Origin: Geosiphon pyriformis
Lineage: Eukaryota; Glomeromycota; Glomeromycetes; Archaeosporales; Geosiphonaceae
Direction: 5' to 3'
Length of the DNA: 64,000 bases
Assembly: GCA_016748015.1 (NCBI GenBank)
Contig: JAAOMT010000151.1
Location: 248,001-312,000, forward strand
Of the stretch, positions 46,921 to 57,722 are shown piece by piece (positions within the stretch are counted from its first letter, which is position 1; each line of letters begins with the position of its first letter). The notes beneath the pieces are model-generated. The model saw only the letters and a list, made by a program, of their open reading frames with translations, was not told the DNA's origin and made no database searches. Position numbers and translations under genes: made by a program.

Positions 46921-47057
46921 AAAAACTTCTTTCTCTCCTTCGTCCCAAATTCCTGAAAAAGAGTCAAATTTTGAAAAAAGTTTTTTTTCTGTTTTGCATA
47001 CTGTCTTCCACTATTTTACAAGAAACAAACCCTTTTGTTGTTGAACCAGCTGCCATT

Positions 47058-48920
47058 ATGAGTGGGCCTGGAGCTAAGAGAAAGTTAGCTAGAGTCTCAA
47101 CCACTAGTTCAGTTGGTGAAGGTTCAATTCAAAAAATCAGAAAGTCTCTTAGTACTATTAAATCTTCAAGTGTGGATAAGAATCTCAAGGATGGTAGGTC
47201 TGTTTGTGAGGATAGGCAATTTGCTAGCATGGATATGGATGGAGGAATCTCTGATGGTAAAAGCACTTCTGACTCCCAAATGAATACGCCCAATGCGAAG
47301 TGTTTTAATGCTGGTGCAGCTATTGGTTCCTCTATCGGCTCTATTAATTATGGCATGAATGATGAGAAGGAAGTTTCTCTTCCTCTCCGTTTGTCTTTCT
47401 CTTTGGAAAGGGTGTGAGTGGACCCCAAAATTGTTAAGTCTCAGGTGGAAGTCGCTGTAAAGAAATCGTTTGCTTTGGACATCAATCTATCTGCTGTGGA
47501 GGGAAAATCAGCTACGGCCAAAACTCAGGTTATCAAGAAATTGTTTTCAACAATCAATGGTTTTGGGGGGGCCACTACCCCCTCAAAATTTGAAGGGATC
47601 ATTTGATCAACGTTTACTTCATTAGAAAGCATGGAAAAGACCACATCATTGGCCAGGGGAAATAACATCATTGTAAACAGTGATTTTAAGAGACAAGGAA
47701 TACGCTCAGATCGGGCCGTAGTAATCAAGAAAATTCCCATGGACATGCCAAAGGAAATGATCATCACCGCAGTATCTGAGTTTGGAGAAATTAAGTTGAT
47801 CAAAATCCAGTTGATTGGTTTATGACAAAAAGCTGTGGTGGAATTCGCCGAACTGGAACAGGCTGTGTCTTTGGCTGCTAGGTGGTCCTTCCTGATTGGT
47901 AAAGACTCAGTTCATGTGGCTATGGCGGTGGGCAATCGTGAGACTTGGGCATCTAGAGACCAGTTCAGGGCACTTTTGTTTACTTTGCCAGTAGGGACTA
48001 CTGCTCATGATCTTGGGGATCTTCTTGAAGAGACTGGTAAAAAAACTTGTGTCATAAATTGGTCATTGGAGACTGGTAATAGAGTTCACTGTGCTGTTGT
48101 GTGTTTTAATTCTGATGAGGTTCTGGAGTCAGCTTTTTGCATGGAACCGATCCTTGGTGGTATGAAACTTTTATGGACTAGACTGAATTTGGTTTGCTAT
48201 GAATGGTGTGGGAAGTTTGGTCATTCTGCCTTGGAATGTGATGCTGAGGTTGCGTCAGCTTTCAAATCTTCAAAGTTTTTTATAAGGCCTACCAACCCAG
48301 ATACTTGTCTCCAGCTGGCCAAATTGTATGCAAAGAAGAATGTGCTGATCTCTTGTCCTGTTGCCTTTGGTGGCAAATCTTGGACTCAAGTGGTCTCAGT
48401 TGCTTCAGTTTCTCATGGTTTTCATACTGGTTCTGGTTCTGGTTCCCTGCCTTCCAGTGATTTAAGTTCGGGTGGGGTACTCCCCCCTCTACCTGTGGTT
48501 AATCCTCCTTTAAGTGCTCGCTTAGTGCTTCTGGAATGCTCTGTAAAGCTTCTGTCTAAACAAATTTTGAACATTCTTTCTTGTCTTGACAATATTAGTT
48601 CGGCACCCTTGGTGCCTTCCTCTCAATTGGCTTCTTCTGTGGTAGTTTTTCAGTTCTCAACCTCTGTTTCTCTTGTGGTTGCAAACTCTGACTTGGATTT
48701 TGACATGGCGGTTGATGATCTTTTTGTCCAGCCTATTTCTTTCTCTCCAGATGTTACTGGTTCACTATTGGGTCCAAGTAGTTCCAAAGTTCTGACTTCT
48801 AAAGTTGGTGGTCTGGAATTGAAGTTGGTTGCCCTTGACATTTCTGTTGGTTCAATTTTGGCTAAGTTGGATCAGTTATGTGCTGGCTCGAGTTCTTTGG
48901 TTATCTCTTCATCACAATGA
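47058..48920 (+). pseudogene. LINE-A ORF1
   Basis: One frame, opening upstream at 46971; the likely start is MSGPGAKRKLA at 47058, where LINE-C also has a Met. Three in-frame stops, all TGA (47415, 47604, 47823), no indels. The third is TGG in LINE-B, so it replaces Trp. Conserved core GFGGATTPSKFEGII near 47560; AARWSFLIGKDSVHVA near 47880; a CX3CX4HX4C knuckle CYEWCGKFGHSALEC near 48197-48241, intact only in this copy. The C-terminal half is Ser/Val/Leu rich. Probable RNA-binding gag-like protein. Confidence 0.82.
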
Positions 48921-51900
48921 CCAGTTTTATTTGGAAAATTGCCACATGTAATGTTAGGGGAATGAACAATCCTGCAAAGCAGGAGGACATTTTTCGCTGG
49001 CATAAGGAATCTGGTAGTTCGATCTTGATTGTTATGGAAACCAAGTTGTGTTCCAGTTCACAACCATGGATCATGAAAAGGTTTGAGGGTGTTCTGGTTT
49101 TTATGTCTGGTCTGGATGTTGGGTTTTGTGGGGCTGGTGTGGCTATTTTTGTAAACAATTCTCTGGCTCATCATGTTTTCAAAGTCAAGGAGGTGAAGGG
49201 CAGAGTTCTTTCAATTTGCCTTTTGTTCAAGAACAAGCTTTCTGTGTCTGTCATTGGGCTTTATGCCTGTGCATCTGGTGGTGACCGTTTTGCTCAGGCT
49301 TCTGTTATTAATTCATTTATTGCTGATACTGTCAACAAGAGTTTTTTTGTTGTTTTGGGTAAGGACTTCAATGAAGACAATTTAGTCAAGGAGATGAGTC
49401 TTAGGAAATGTTTAGGTTTGGGTTTAGTTGATGTTTTTGGTGGTTACTTTCTAGCTAGAATTCCTACTTGGAACAATTCAAGAGGCATTAACAAGGTTTT
49501 GGATTACATTCTAATTAGTGACTCTTTGATTTCAGCAGTTGTGAATCGTGATGTTAGTTTTGTCTCGGAATTTTTCGACATGGATCACTTGGCTGTGTTG
49601 ATGTCTGTTGGGTTGGGTGGTTTTCTGGATGCTTGTTTGAACAGCATCCACAAGCACGCTAATAAAGATTGCTGGAAGTTTAAGATTAAGAATGCTGATG
49701 AAAAAAAGTGGGCACATTTTAAGGATCTTTCTGAGTGTGTGCTTTTGGGTTCTCTGGATAGGTTCAAGACAGCTGAGGATGGTGACAACTTGGATGGAAT
49801 GTGAGGAATGCTAGCTGACGCCATAACTGCTTCTATTGAAAAAAAATTTTCAAGACATTGGTATAGTGAATTTGATTGTGCTAAGAATAGACTCTCTTCT
49901 AAATTTTCCAGGTTAGAGCTTTTGGTTGCCAAGTTATTAAAAGTGCTAAGACAGGATAATACTTTGGGCTTTGATCGTCTGGCTGATACTTGGTTTAAGG
50001 TTGATCCTTCTGAAGCTTCCAAAGTTTTTGGTATGGTCGGAGATGGTGTGAGTTCTGCTGGCTTGATAAGTCATCTTTCAAAGATTAGAAAGCAATATAG
50101 AAAGTCCAAATATTGTAAATCTAAGGTGGCCAAAAGATCTGCTATCAGGGATGCAATTGATAAGCGTATGGAAAAGTTCGAAACAGACAAAGATGAGATG
50201 ATTTGGAGCATCTTGGAGTGGCCCTTTCACAAAGTCATTCTGGACTATTTGGTTGTTGGTAATTCTCTTATTTTGGAACCTGACGAAGTGAAGCTCAAAG
50301 TGGATGACATCATAGTTAATTAGACCAGGAAGCAGAATGCTCTTTCTGCCCTGTCTGGTCCCTGGGCACAACAATATGCCTCTTTGGCTTATGTTAATAA
50401 TAGTGTTTTCAGTCTGGTTATGTGTGATATTACCATGTGTAAGATGTCTTCGGTTATAAGTGATCTTCTTGATGGCAAAGCTGCTGGTTTGTCTGGTATT
50501 ACCAATAAACTTTGAAAACACATTGGCTGTTTGGTTTTGGAGTGTTTGTTGTCTTTGCTGAATTCTTGTTTGCATTTTGGTAATGTTCCAGTCTATTGGA
50601 AAGAGGCCTGGGTGTCCATAATTCCTAAGCCTTATAATTGGGATGGCGTTTTGTCGAATACACAACCTATTGCATTAATTGAGACAGCCAGAAAGATTCT
50701 GTTAAAAGTTCTCTCAGACAGGATCTTTCTTGCTTGTAGTAAGTTTGATGTCCTCTGTGGTAACAACTTTTTTGTTCTTAAAGGCACTTCTACTCAGTCA
50801 CCAATTTCAGCTGTGGGTTCAATTGTGGAGGATGCTTTGGAAAAAGGCCACAAACTTTGGCTAGTTTTTCAAGACATGCACAAAGTGTATGACTCTGTTG
50901 ATTGGCTTTATTTAGAAGCTAGTTTACACCATATCAAAATGTGTAGCAAGTTTATCAAGTTTTTTGGCAACATTCACAACAGTCACTTCAACAGAGTCAT
51001 GACAGATTTTGGCCTTTCTGATGGATACAAAGTTCTTGATGGTTTGGATCAGGGTGAAGTTTTCTCACCTCTTTTATGGAGAATTTTTTATAACCTTTTG
51101 TTATGTAAAGGTGCGAGACAAGATCATTTGTGTGGTTATCGGATCAATTTGAACTTTGTGTTGAAGACTGGAAGGATTGAGACTAGTGGGAGTATGACCT
51201 TCTTTTTCACAGCTGATGCCTTTGTCAATGACACTATTTGGGTGGGAAATGGGCAAGCCTCTATGCAGCACATTCTTAATGTGGCCAGCGAGTTTTTTCT
51301 CATCAATGACATTAACATAAACAACGAGAAGACAGTTGCCATTCCTATCAACAAAAGAGTGGGGATTCCTGTTTTATCCATCAACGGCCAGGCTATTGCT
51401 GTTACCAATTCTGGTGTGAGTCATTGATATTTGGGTATTTTTTTGTCCATCGATGGTTTGTCTAAGCCGAGTCTTGCCAAAGCCAATTCAAATATTAAGT
51501 TCTTTTCAAATATGGTTCTCTGGAAGGCTGTCTCTGATAAACAATTCTCTTATCTGGTTTCAGCTGTTTTGCAGCCCATAGTCAGTTATCGAATGCAGTT
51601 TAATTTTGTTTCCAAAGCTGTTTGTCTTAAATGGGACATTCTAATTAGAAAGGGTCTTAGGTCGAAAGCCAATTTGCCAAGAGACTTTTCCAATGAGACG
51701 TTGTACCACCCCTCTCTTTATGGGCTGAAATCTTTTGAACAGTTGCAAGCTGAATGCAAGACAGCTTCCGTTGTGCAGTTTGTGAATTCTTCTGGAATTC
51801 TTGGCCGGCTGTTCGAACATCAAATTTTGGATTTGTAGATTTTGTGCTGGGCTCTGTTGAATCCTCTGTGATATCCTGTTAAGCTAAGAGTGAACACTTC

Positions 51901-53602
51901 AAACAATTTTCTAGTGGGTGTGGTTTGTATATTTCTTGACAACAAGCTGTCTTTGGATAACAGGCTTCCTTGTGCCTTTCACTCTCCTGGCCGTTTCCCA
52001 ATGTCATTAGTATTGGGTGATCCTTTGTATTTCAATGTGGTTTGCTCCTTGAAAATTGCTGGTGTGGCGTATGGTGACCAACTTCTGGACAAAAATGGTT
52101 CTATTGTTGGTTGGCGTACGTTTTGCCAATGGAAAAGACTTGGTTCTAGAGGCCCCATGTCTTTATGGTTTTTGAAGGCCTCTGCTTACTTGAGTAATTG
52201 TTTGCATGCTCCCTCTCCTGCGAGTTTAACTTCTGTCTGTGCTAGTGTTTTGAACTCGATGTCTTTTGCCAACATTCGTAAGGAGATTCATAGATTGTGG
52301 GCTGATAAGATTGATGTTTATATTGACAGTTCTCTTAGAAGTTTGGGTACATTTCAGATGGCATGTGGTGCTGCCATTTATTTTCTGGGCTTGAATAAAG
52401 GTTTAGAAGTGGAGGTACATGGTGTGCTGTCTTTGACCCTGGCTAAATTACAGGCTGTTGCTCTGGCTCTGGAGTGCGTTCCCATCTCTGTTTCAGTGGC
52501 TTTGCACATGGATAGTCAAGCAGCTATCGATGCATGTGTGGCTAAATTGGGTCTGTTACAGCTGGATTGTCGCAATAGTTGCTAGATAAAAAAGCGCCAT
52601 GTGGTTAATTTGATTGAATTCAAAGATCTGACTGTTCACTGGATCAAGGTCAAAAGTCATGCTGGCATCGCTGGTAATGTTTTGGCTAATGTTTTTGCTG
52701 AACAGACTGTGCACTCTGGGGTCTCTCTCCCTGCCAGGATTAATTGTAGATATGTGGTTGCTGATGGCAGGCCAGTTTCCAGTAATGCCCACCATTTTGT
52801 ACGTGACATTTTTTGTTCTATTTGCAAGTTTCAATGGGAAGTGGGTCCTAGCCAAGGGGTTGTGTCTTGTTTGTTTGGTCTGATTGTCGATTGGAATAGT
52901 ACTACTCTAGTTTGGCACTCTGACTCTCATATGCTCTCTGAGAGTATGTGTTGAGCCACTGCTGCTCTTCATACGTACTTCATGAAAGCTGTTTATTTTA
53001 AGTTGCCTGTTGCTGTTTAAAAGAGGTTGTATAATAAGGATTACCCTGGTGTGTCTTGTCTGTTTTGTGGTGATGTGAAACTTCCCGATCATGGTTTTAC
53101 TTGTGTTAAGGATGCTTCTGTGCGATCAGATATTTTGGGTGATTTTGGTGGTTTGTGAAGGACTCTGATGGGTCCTAATCTACTGTTGCCGTTTTTTGTA
53201 CTGCGAGATCTCTCTTTGGGAGTGTCTGATGTTGGGTTGTATTTGGTTTTTTGCAAGGGATTTGTTCTCAAGAGTTGGATAGATGAGGCCACTGCTTCTC
53301 TTGGTAACAAGAAGAAAGCGGCCATTGTGGTGATGGATTTCGTCTGTCGTTTGGCTGAGAGTTATAGGACAAACCTTTGGCTCTTTAGGACTAAGTTCAG
53401 GTCTAACATGGAGAGAAGTGGTTTGATTGGTGATGATGTTGTTGTGGCCAATGCTCTTGGTGTGGGTGCTCTGCCTCTCTCAGCTGGCACGGTCTGCCTT
53501 ATTGGTGTGCTAGATTCTCTTAATGTCGGTTTCGGTTTTAGGAGTAGGTTTTTGTTTTTGTCTGGTGCTGTTCATAGGGTTAGTGTTTTGATAAGTGCAT
53601 AG
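48917..53602 (+). pseudogene. LINE-A ORF2: endonuclease, RT, RNase H, zinc knuckle
   Basis: A single frame of 1562 codons with ten stops (TGA 49802, 50513, 51425, 51869, 52952, 53156; TAG 50321, 51836, 52583; TAA 53018) and no frameshift. APE endonuclease: CNVRGMNNPAKQ, METKL, LGKDFNED, FFDMDHLAVL (about 48940-49600). RT: FQDMHKVYDSVDW, GLDQGEVFSPLLW, and FVNDT in place of the catalytic FVDDT (near 51227). RNase H: DVYIDSSL near 52315; the usual Glu of TEL.A is Lys here. C-terminal knuckle CLFCGDVKLPDHGFTC near 53057-53104. The start overlaps the ORF1 stop (ATGA). The copy cannot be active because of the stops and the RT and RNase H active-site changes. Confidence 0.9.
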
Positions 53603-53633
53603 TGTTGCCTTGATTGGCTCGAGTGGCCGGTCA

Positions 53634-53650
53634 CATGTAGCAAATGCGTG
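53634..53650 (+). other. Conserved LINE 3' UTR hairpin
   Basis: CATGT-AGCAAAT-GCGTG: a 5-pair stem (two G-T) with a 7-base loop, 31 bases after the ORF2 stop. The same plan with base-pair-preserving changes is in LINE-B, LINE-E and the fragment upstream of TRP4. Such 3' stem-loops are recognised by the RT of several LINE groups during target-primed reverse transcription. Confidence 0.6.
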
Positions 53651-53929
53651 AACCATGTTTAGTTGGCTACTTTTCTTTGTAACTTATTCTAGACTTTGGT
53701 TGGGCTGCACTCATTAATAAATAAATAAATAAAATATATATCTATTTTAATTAATTAGTAAATAATTATTAAGCTATTAAGTTTTTTATTTAATTATAAG
53801 TACTTTTTGGCTTATTTGTTTATAATTACATTAAATTAGATATATTTGTATATGGTTTGTATACTTTTATGTACACATAATGTTTTCTAATTTATTTGTT
53901 GCTTTGTATTATTTATTTATTTATTTAAC

Positions 53930-54385
53930 GCATTTAACGAGTATAGCCCAATCGCTATCTAGTACATAGAACCAAACTAAAAGGCTCAAACTAGACGCGA
54001 CTCACGCACTTTCTACATGTGGCTAGCCACTCAGACCAGACAAGACAACACTACACATCTATAACTACTTGCACACTGCCATCCAGACCAGAAAAGAAAC
54101 AAAAAGGCTTGTGATGACCAAAGCTAACAGCAAAAGAATTGGCCAAACCAAGCAATCTCACAACACCATCAGACAAAACCAAAGACACACCACAAGGGAG
54201 CCCAGAAACAACACCAACATCACAGACCAGACCAGCCTTCTCTATCATCACCCGGTGGCTGGCTCTAGCTAACCATATCTTAGCATAATGTAAACCAACA
54301 ACAAACCTGACATAATCAACAATCCTAGCAGTGGCCACCTTTTTATCCTCAAAAACATCACAAGCCTCCTCATATCATTCCATAT
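53930..54385 (-). pseudogene. LINE-E: 5'-truncated LINE 3' end, not AT-decayed
   Basis: On the minus strand it reads MEWYEEAC-like sequence (Trp codon as TGA), then VATARIVDYVRFVVGLHYAK and SHRVMIEKAGLVCDVG, aligned with AAIVVMDFVCRLAESYRTN and SNMERSGLIGDD of LINE-A, and stops at 54051. The 3' UTR has the hairpin CATGT-AGAAAGT-GCGTG (54003-54019), ACTCGTTAAATGCG and an (AAAT)n tail ending near 53926. Protein identity to LINE-A is modest and CpGs are intact, so it is a younger insertion of another subfamily. Its 3' end faces that of LINE-A. Confidence 0.82.
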
Positions 54386-54399
54386 TATTTATATTGTTA

Positions 54400-56853
54400 T
54401 TTAATAATTAGTTAATATATTATAATTTTATTATTTTTGGTTTTTGTTAATTTTTATTAAGTAATATTATAAATAAAATTAACAATTTTTTAATAGCAAT
54501 TTAACTACTACCAAAAATAGACTGAGTTTTCAAATACTATTTTTTAAACATAATATTTTTGCATAAAACAATATAAATTATGTTATTAAATATATATATA
54601 TAAAGCAACTATAAAACACAAGACAATAATAAGCTTAAATTTGATAAAAAACCTTATAAAATTACATATAATTTGATTAACTTCTTACAAAAAAACAAAA
54701 TTCATCTTATATATATAAAAATAATCAGAAAATTTTATCTTTTTACAATAAAAACACAAAATATTAGAATATTTTTTATTATATAAATGCTTATAAATAA
54801 CAATAAACAAGTAATAATATAAAGCTTTTATGAATATAAATGCAAATTAACAAAGGTTTTATTTATAAAACCAAAAGTCATATGCAAATTAAAATATTAA
54901 ACTAAAACAGTTTGATCTTAATTAATGTTCTTAATAATATTTATATTTATAATATCAAAACCAAATCTAATCTCTTAATAAATATAATAGATAGTTTTAA
55001 ACATATTATTAAGTATTTTCAAATATTGTTATATTATCAGCTTTAATAAACTTCTTGTAAACATAAACAAAAAATACCAAATTTAAATAAAAAGCAATAA
55101 TAACCAGTTTATTAATATACTTATTATCTAAAATATCTGAATAGTTTTTAATTTTAAACTAAATAACATTAAGACTTTTACTTCTGATAAAATTTATAAT
55201 ACAATGTTTTTCAAGTTAATAACAGTTGTAAAAATTTGGCAAAACCATATTTAGTTTAATTAAACAAGTATTTAAAGCAGTTTAACTATTTAAATATATT
55301 ATAACAGCACTAAAAACAGAAATACACTTAAGTACCAAAGTAATTGGCTATAATTCTGCCAACATAAACGAAATTAAACCACCAATTTTAACATCTATAG
55401 CTAAATTTAAATCAGCAAAAAACATAATTGTACTATATTTTACTTTAGACATACTTAGATTTTTTAAAAATTTATCTGTGTAAACATTAATAATATCCAA
55501 ATTGGCATCGAAAAAACACCTTTTAACTATAAAAAAATTACTGAAATTATAAACATTCAAAAAGCATAAATTACTAATTAAAGACTGATTAACATAATAA
55601 AAAATATTACCAACCAGAAAATTAAATGCCAACTTAAACCAATTGGAAATTAGATTTTGAGAATCAAGTTTTTTTCAATAACAAAAACTTTTTTAATTAA
55701 AAATTGATTTTTTTTAATATAAAACTGTTTAATAAAAGCAATACCAAATTTCTTAAAAAAACAAAAAACTTTATAAAAAACTAAATCTTCTAAAACAAGT
55801 GATATTAAAATATTATCAAAAAGATAAAATACAAAGAATAACATATTTACTAAAAAAAATATTGTAATTCAGAAAAATTTTTTTTATATCAGCCAAAAAA
55901 TTGTTTACCAAACTAATTTTTAATTTTACAGAATACTACAATAAATAATTAAGAAACCAACTTAATATTTGCAAATTTAGTAACTTTTAATTGAACAAAT
56001 AACTAAAAATATTATTAATATTAAAAAAATTTATTACTATAACTATTTTATTTTCTTTTTGTATCTGTTCAAAAGTTTTTAAGTCATATAAAGACAAATA
56101 ATAGATAGTTTTACTAAGAAAATTTTTTAGTAAACTAGTTTTTATCTTTAAATTTTTTCTAATTAACATATTTTATTTGTTATATATACTTTTAAAAATA
56201 AAACTAAACTAAGTTTTGTAACTAATAATAAATAGCAACACAATTAAAACCAAAAAAAACTGTTTGTTTAAGATAACTTTTTTAAGACTATATTAACAAA
56301 AAACTTAATATTTGAATAAATTTTTGCCAAACTGAATTTAAACAAACTTTTTAATAATAAAAAAATATCCAAATATTTATAAAATTTTTTTTTATGCAAT
56401 AAAAATTGGCAGACTACTTATTGATAATAAAGCTTTTCTGATTTTCTAATTGATAAAAATAACTATTGTCTTTTTATTCTTGATTAAAATATTATTAATT
56501 TTAAAGAACTTACTTATAATATTCAGAATATATTAAGTAGTAGTCTACTTATTTTTTACTTAAATAGTATTATTAACAAAAACACTAACTGCCAAATAAA
56601 ATATTAATTTAGTCTGGTTTTTAATTCTGCCAGTTTGAACAATAAATTTATTATTAATATAATAGTTGTACAAATTTTTATGTCTTTTTATTTTATATAA
56701 TAAAAAATCATAAAAAACTTTCTAAAACAGTAAAAAAAAATTTTATCTTAATTCAGACTATTATATACTTAGTATTTATTAGTTAGTTCATAATTTATCA
56801 TGATTTAATTAACTTTGTTATTGTAAATACTACTAAAAAATTTTATAAACTAC
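54400..56853 (-). pseudogene. LINE-D, 3' half (RT end, RNase H, knuckle region), strongly AT-decayed
   Basis: Minus-strand readable words in order: FYDFLLYK and NNKFIVQTGRI (near 56700), LIRKNLKIKTSLLKNFLSKT (56169 down), NNFLV-like and FGIAFIKQFY (near 55740), INVYTDKFLKNLSM and AIDVKIGGLISFMLAEL (55490-55348, RNase H), FIFIKALYYYLFIVIYKHLY (near 54800) and IKFSDYF. Each aligns with LINE-A. Almost every G and C not fixed by the code has become A or T. Confidence 0.7.
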
Positions 56854-57722
56854 TATTATAAGTGATTTATTTGAATGTTAAAATAAATAACAAACTTATA
56901 ATATAGTGTTTAATAATTATTAATAATAACTTTTAAAAATGTTTGTAATCTGAAGATTTTAGTTAAGTTTTTTGTATAATAAACAAAGATTTAATGGCAA
57001 ATAATTGGTGATATTTAATGTTTAATTTTTAACATAATAACTAATTTATTTTGATAAATACACTTTTTTGGTAAGTAATTCTTATTATTTAATTTATGTT
57101 TTGTCTTGGCATTTTTTTATTAGATAATTTTCAATATTTTAATTTTAATGCTTTTTTTTAATTAATTAATAAACACACAAACAAAAGTAAAAAAAATTAA
57201 AAAAATTAAAAAATTAGTATTTTGTTAATAGTCATAATTAAAAATTATTGTTTCAATATAATTAAGTATTAGCTATTATTAATATGAATTGCTAATATGA
57301 CAAAAATAATAAATAATTTAATTAAGTAATGATAATAACATGAATTGAGCAGTAATTAATAATTTTATTAATAAGTATATAATTTTATTTCAAGTAATAG
57401 CAAACTAACTTTTAAAATAAATAAATAAAAAAAAAGACCAAATCTTAAAGTTTTGTTTTGAATTCTGATTTGTCTTTTTCTCTTCTATTTCTATTGCTAT
57501 ATATATATAATTTTTATTATATAAAATTCTTTAAAATCTTTGAATTTTTTCTAAAAAAATTTCTGAAATTCTAAAATCCTGTAATTTTTACTAAAAGTGT
57601 TACTAGAATTTTAGAATTCTGAAATTTCAATTAAGAAAAATTCTGAAATTCCTCTTTTATTATGCTTATTTCTAACTAGTTATTTATTAAATTTATTATT
57701 TTTTATTATTACATAAGTAATA
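56854..57722 (-). repeat. Gypsy-3 3' LTR, decayed
   Basis: TATTATAAGTGATTTATTTG...AAATAACAAAC aligns with TGTTACAAGTAATTATTTCT...AAATAACAAAC of Gypsy-2; ends ATAAGTAATA for ATGAGTAACA. 869 bp, full length. Confidence 0.78.

Larger units (their letters stand above)
46921..53735 (+). mobile_element. LINE-A: full-length non-LTR retrotransposon, best preserved copy
   Basis: Starts AAAACTTCTTTCTCTCCTT (pyrimidine-rich, as in the other copies), carries ORF1 and ORF2 without any frameshift but with 13 in-frame stops, and ends with the 3' hairpin, GCTGCACTCATTAATAAA and an (AAAT)n tail. Domain content (CCHC ORF1; APE endonuclease, RT, RNase H, CCHC ORF2) fits the Tad/I group of LINEs, Tad being common in fungi. 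Confidence 0.92.

Noticed and set aside
47415-53158. Genetic code with TGA read as tryptophan
   Set aside because: TGG is common in the same ORFs, TAG and TAA also interrupt them, and TRP4 uses TGG for Trp and ends with TGA. Mutation of TGG and CGA explains most cases; the shared TGA at 49802/25122/17538 is kept as a separate question.
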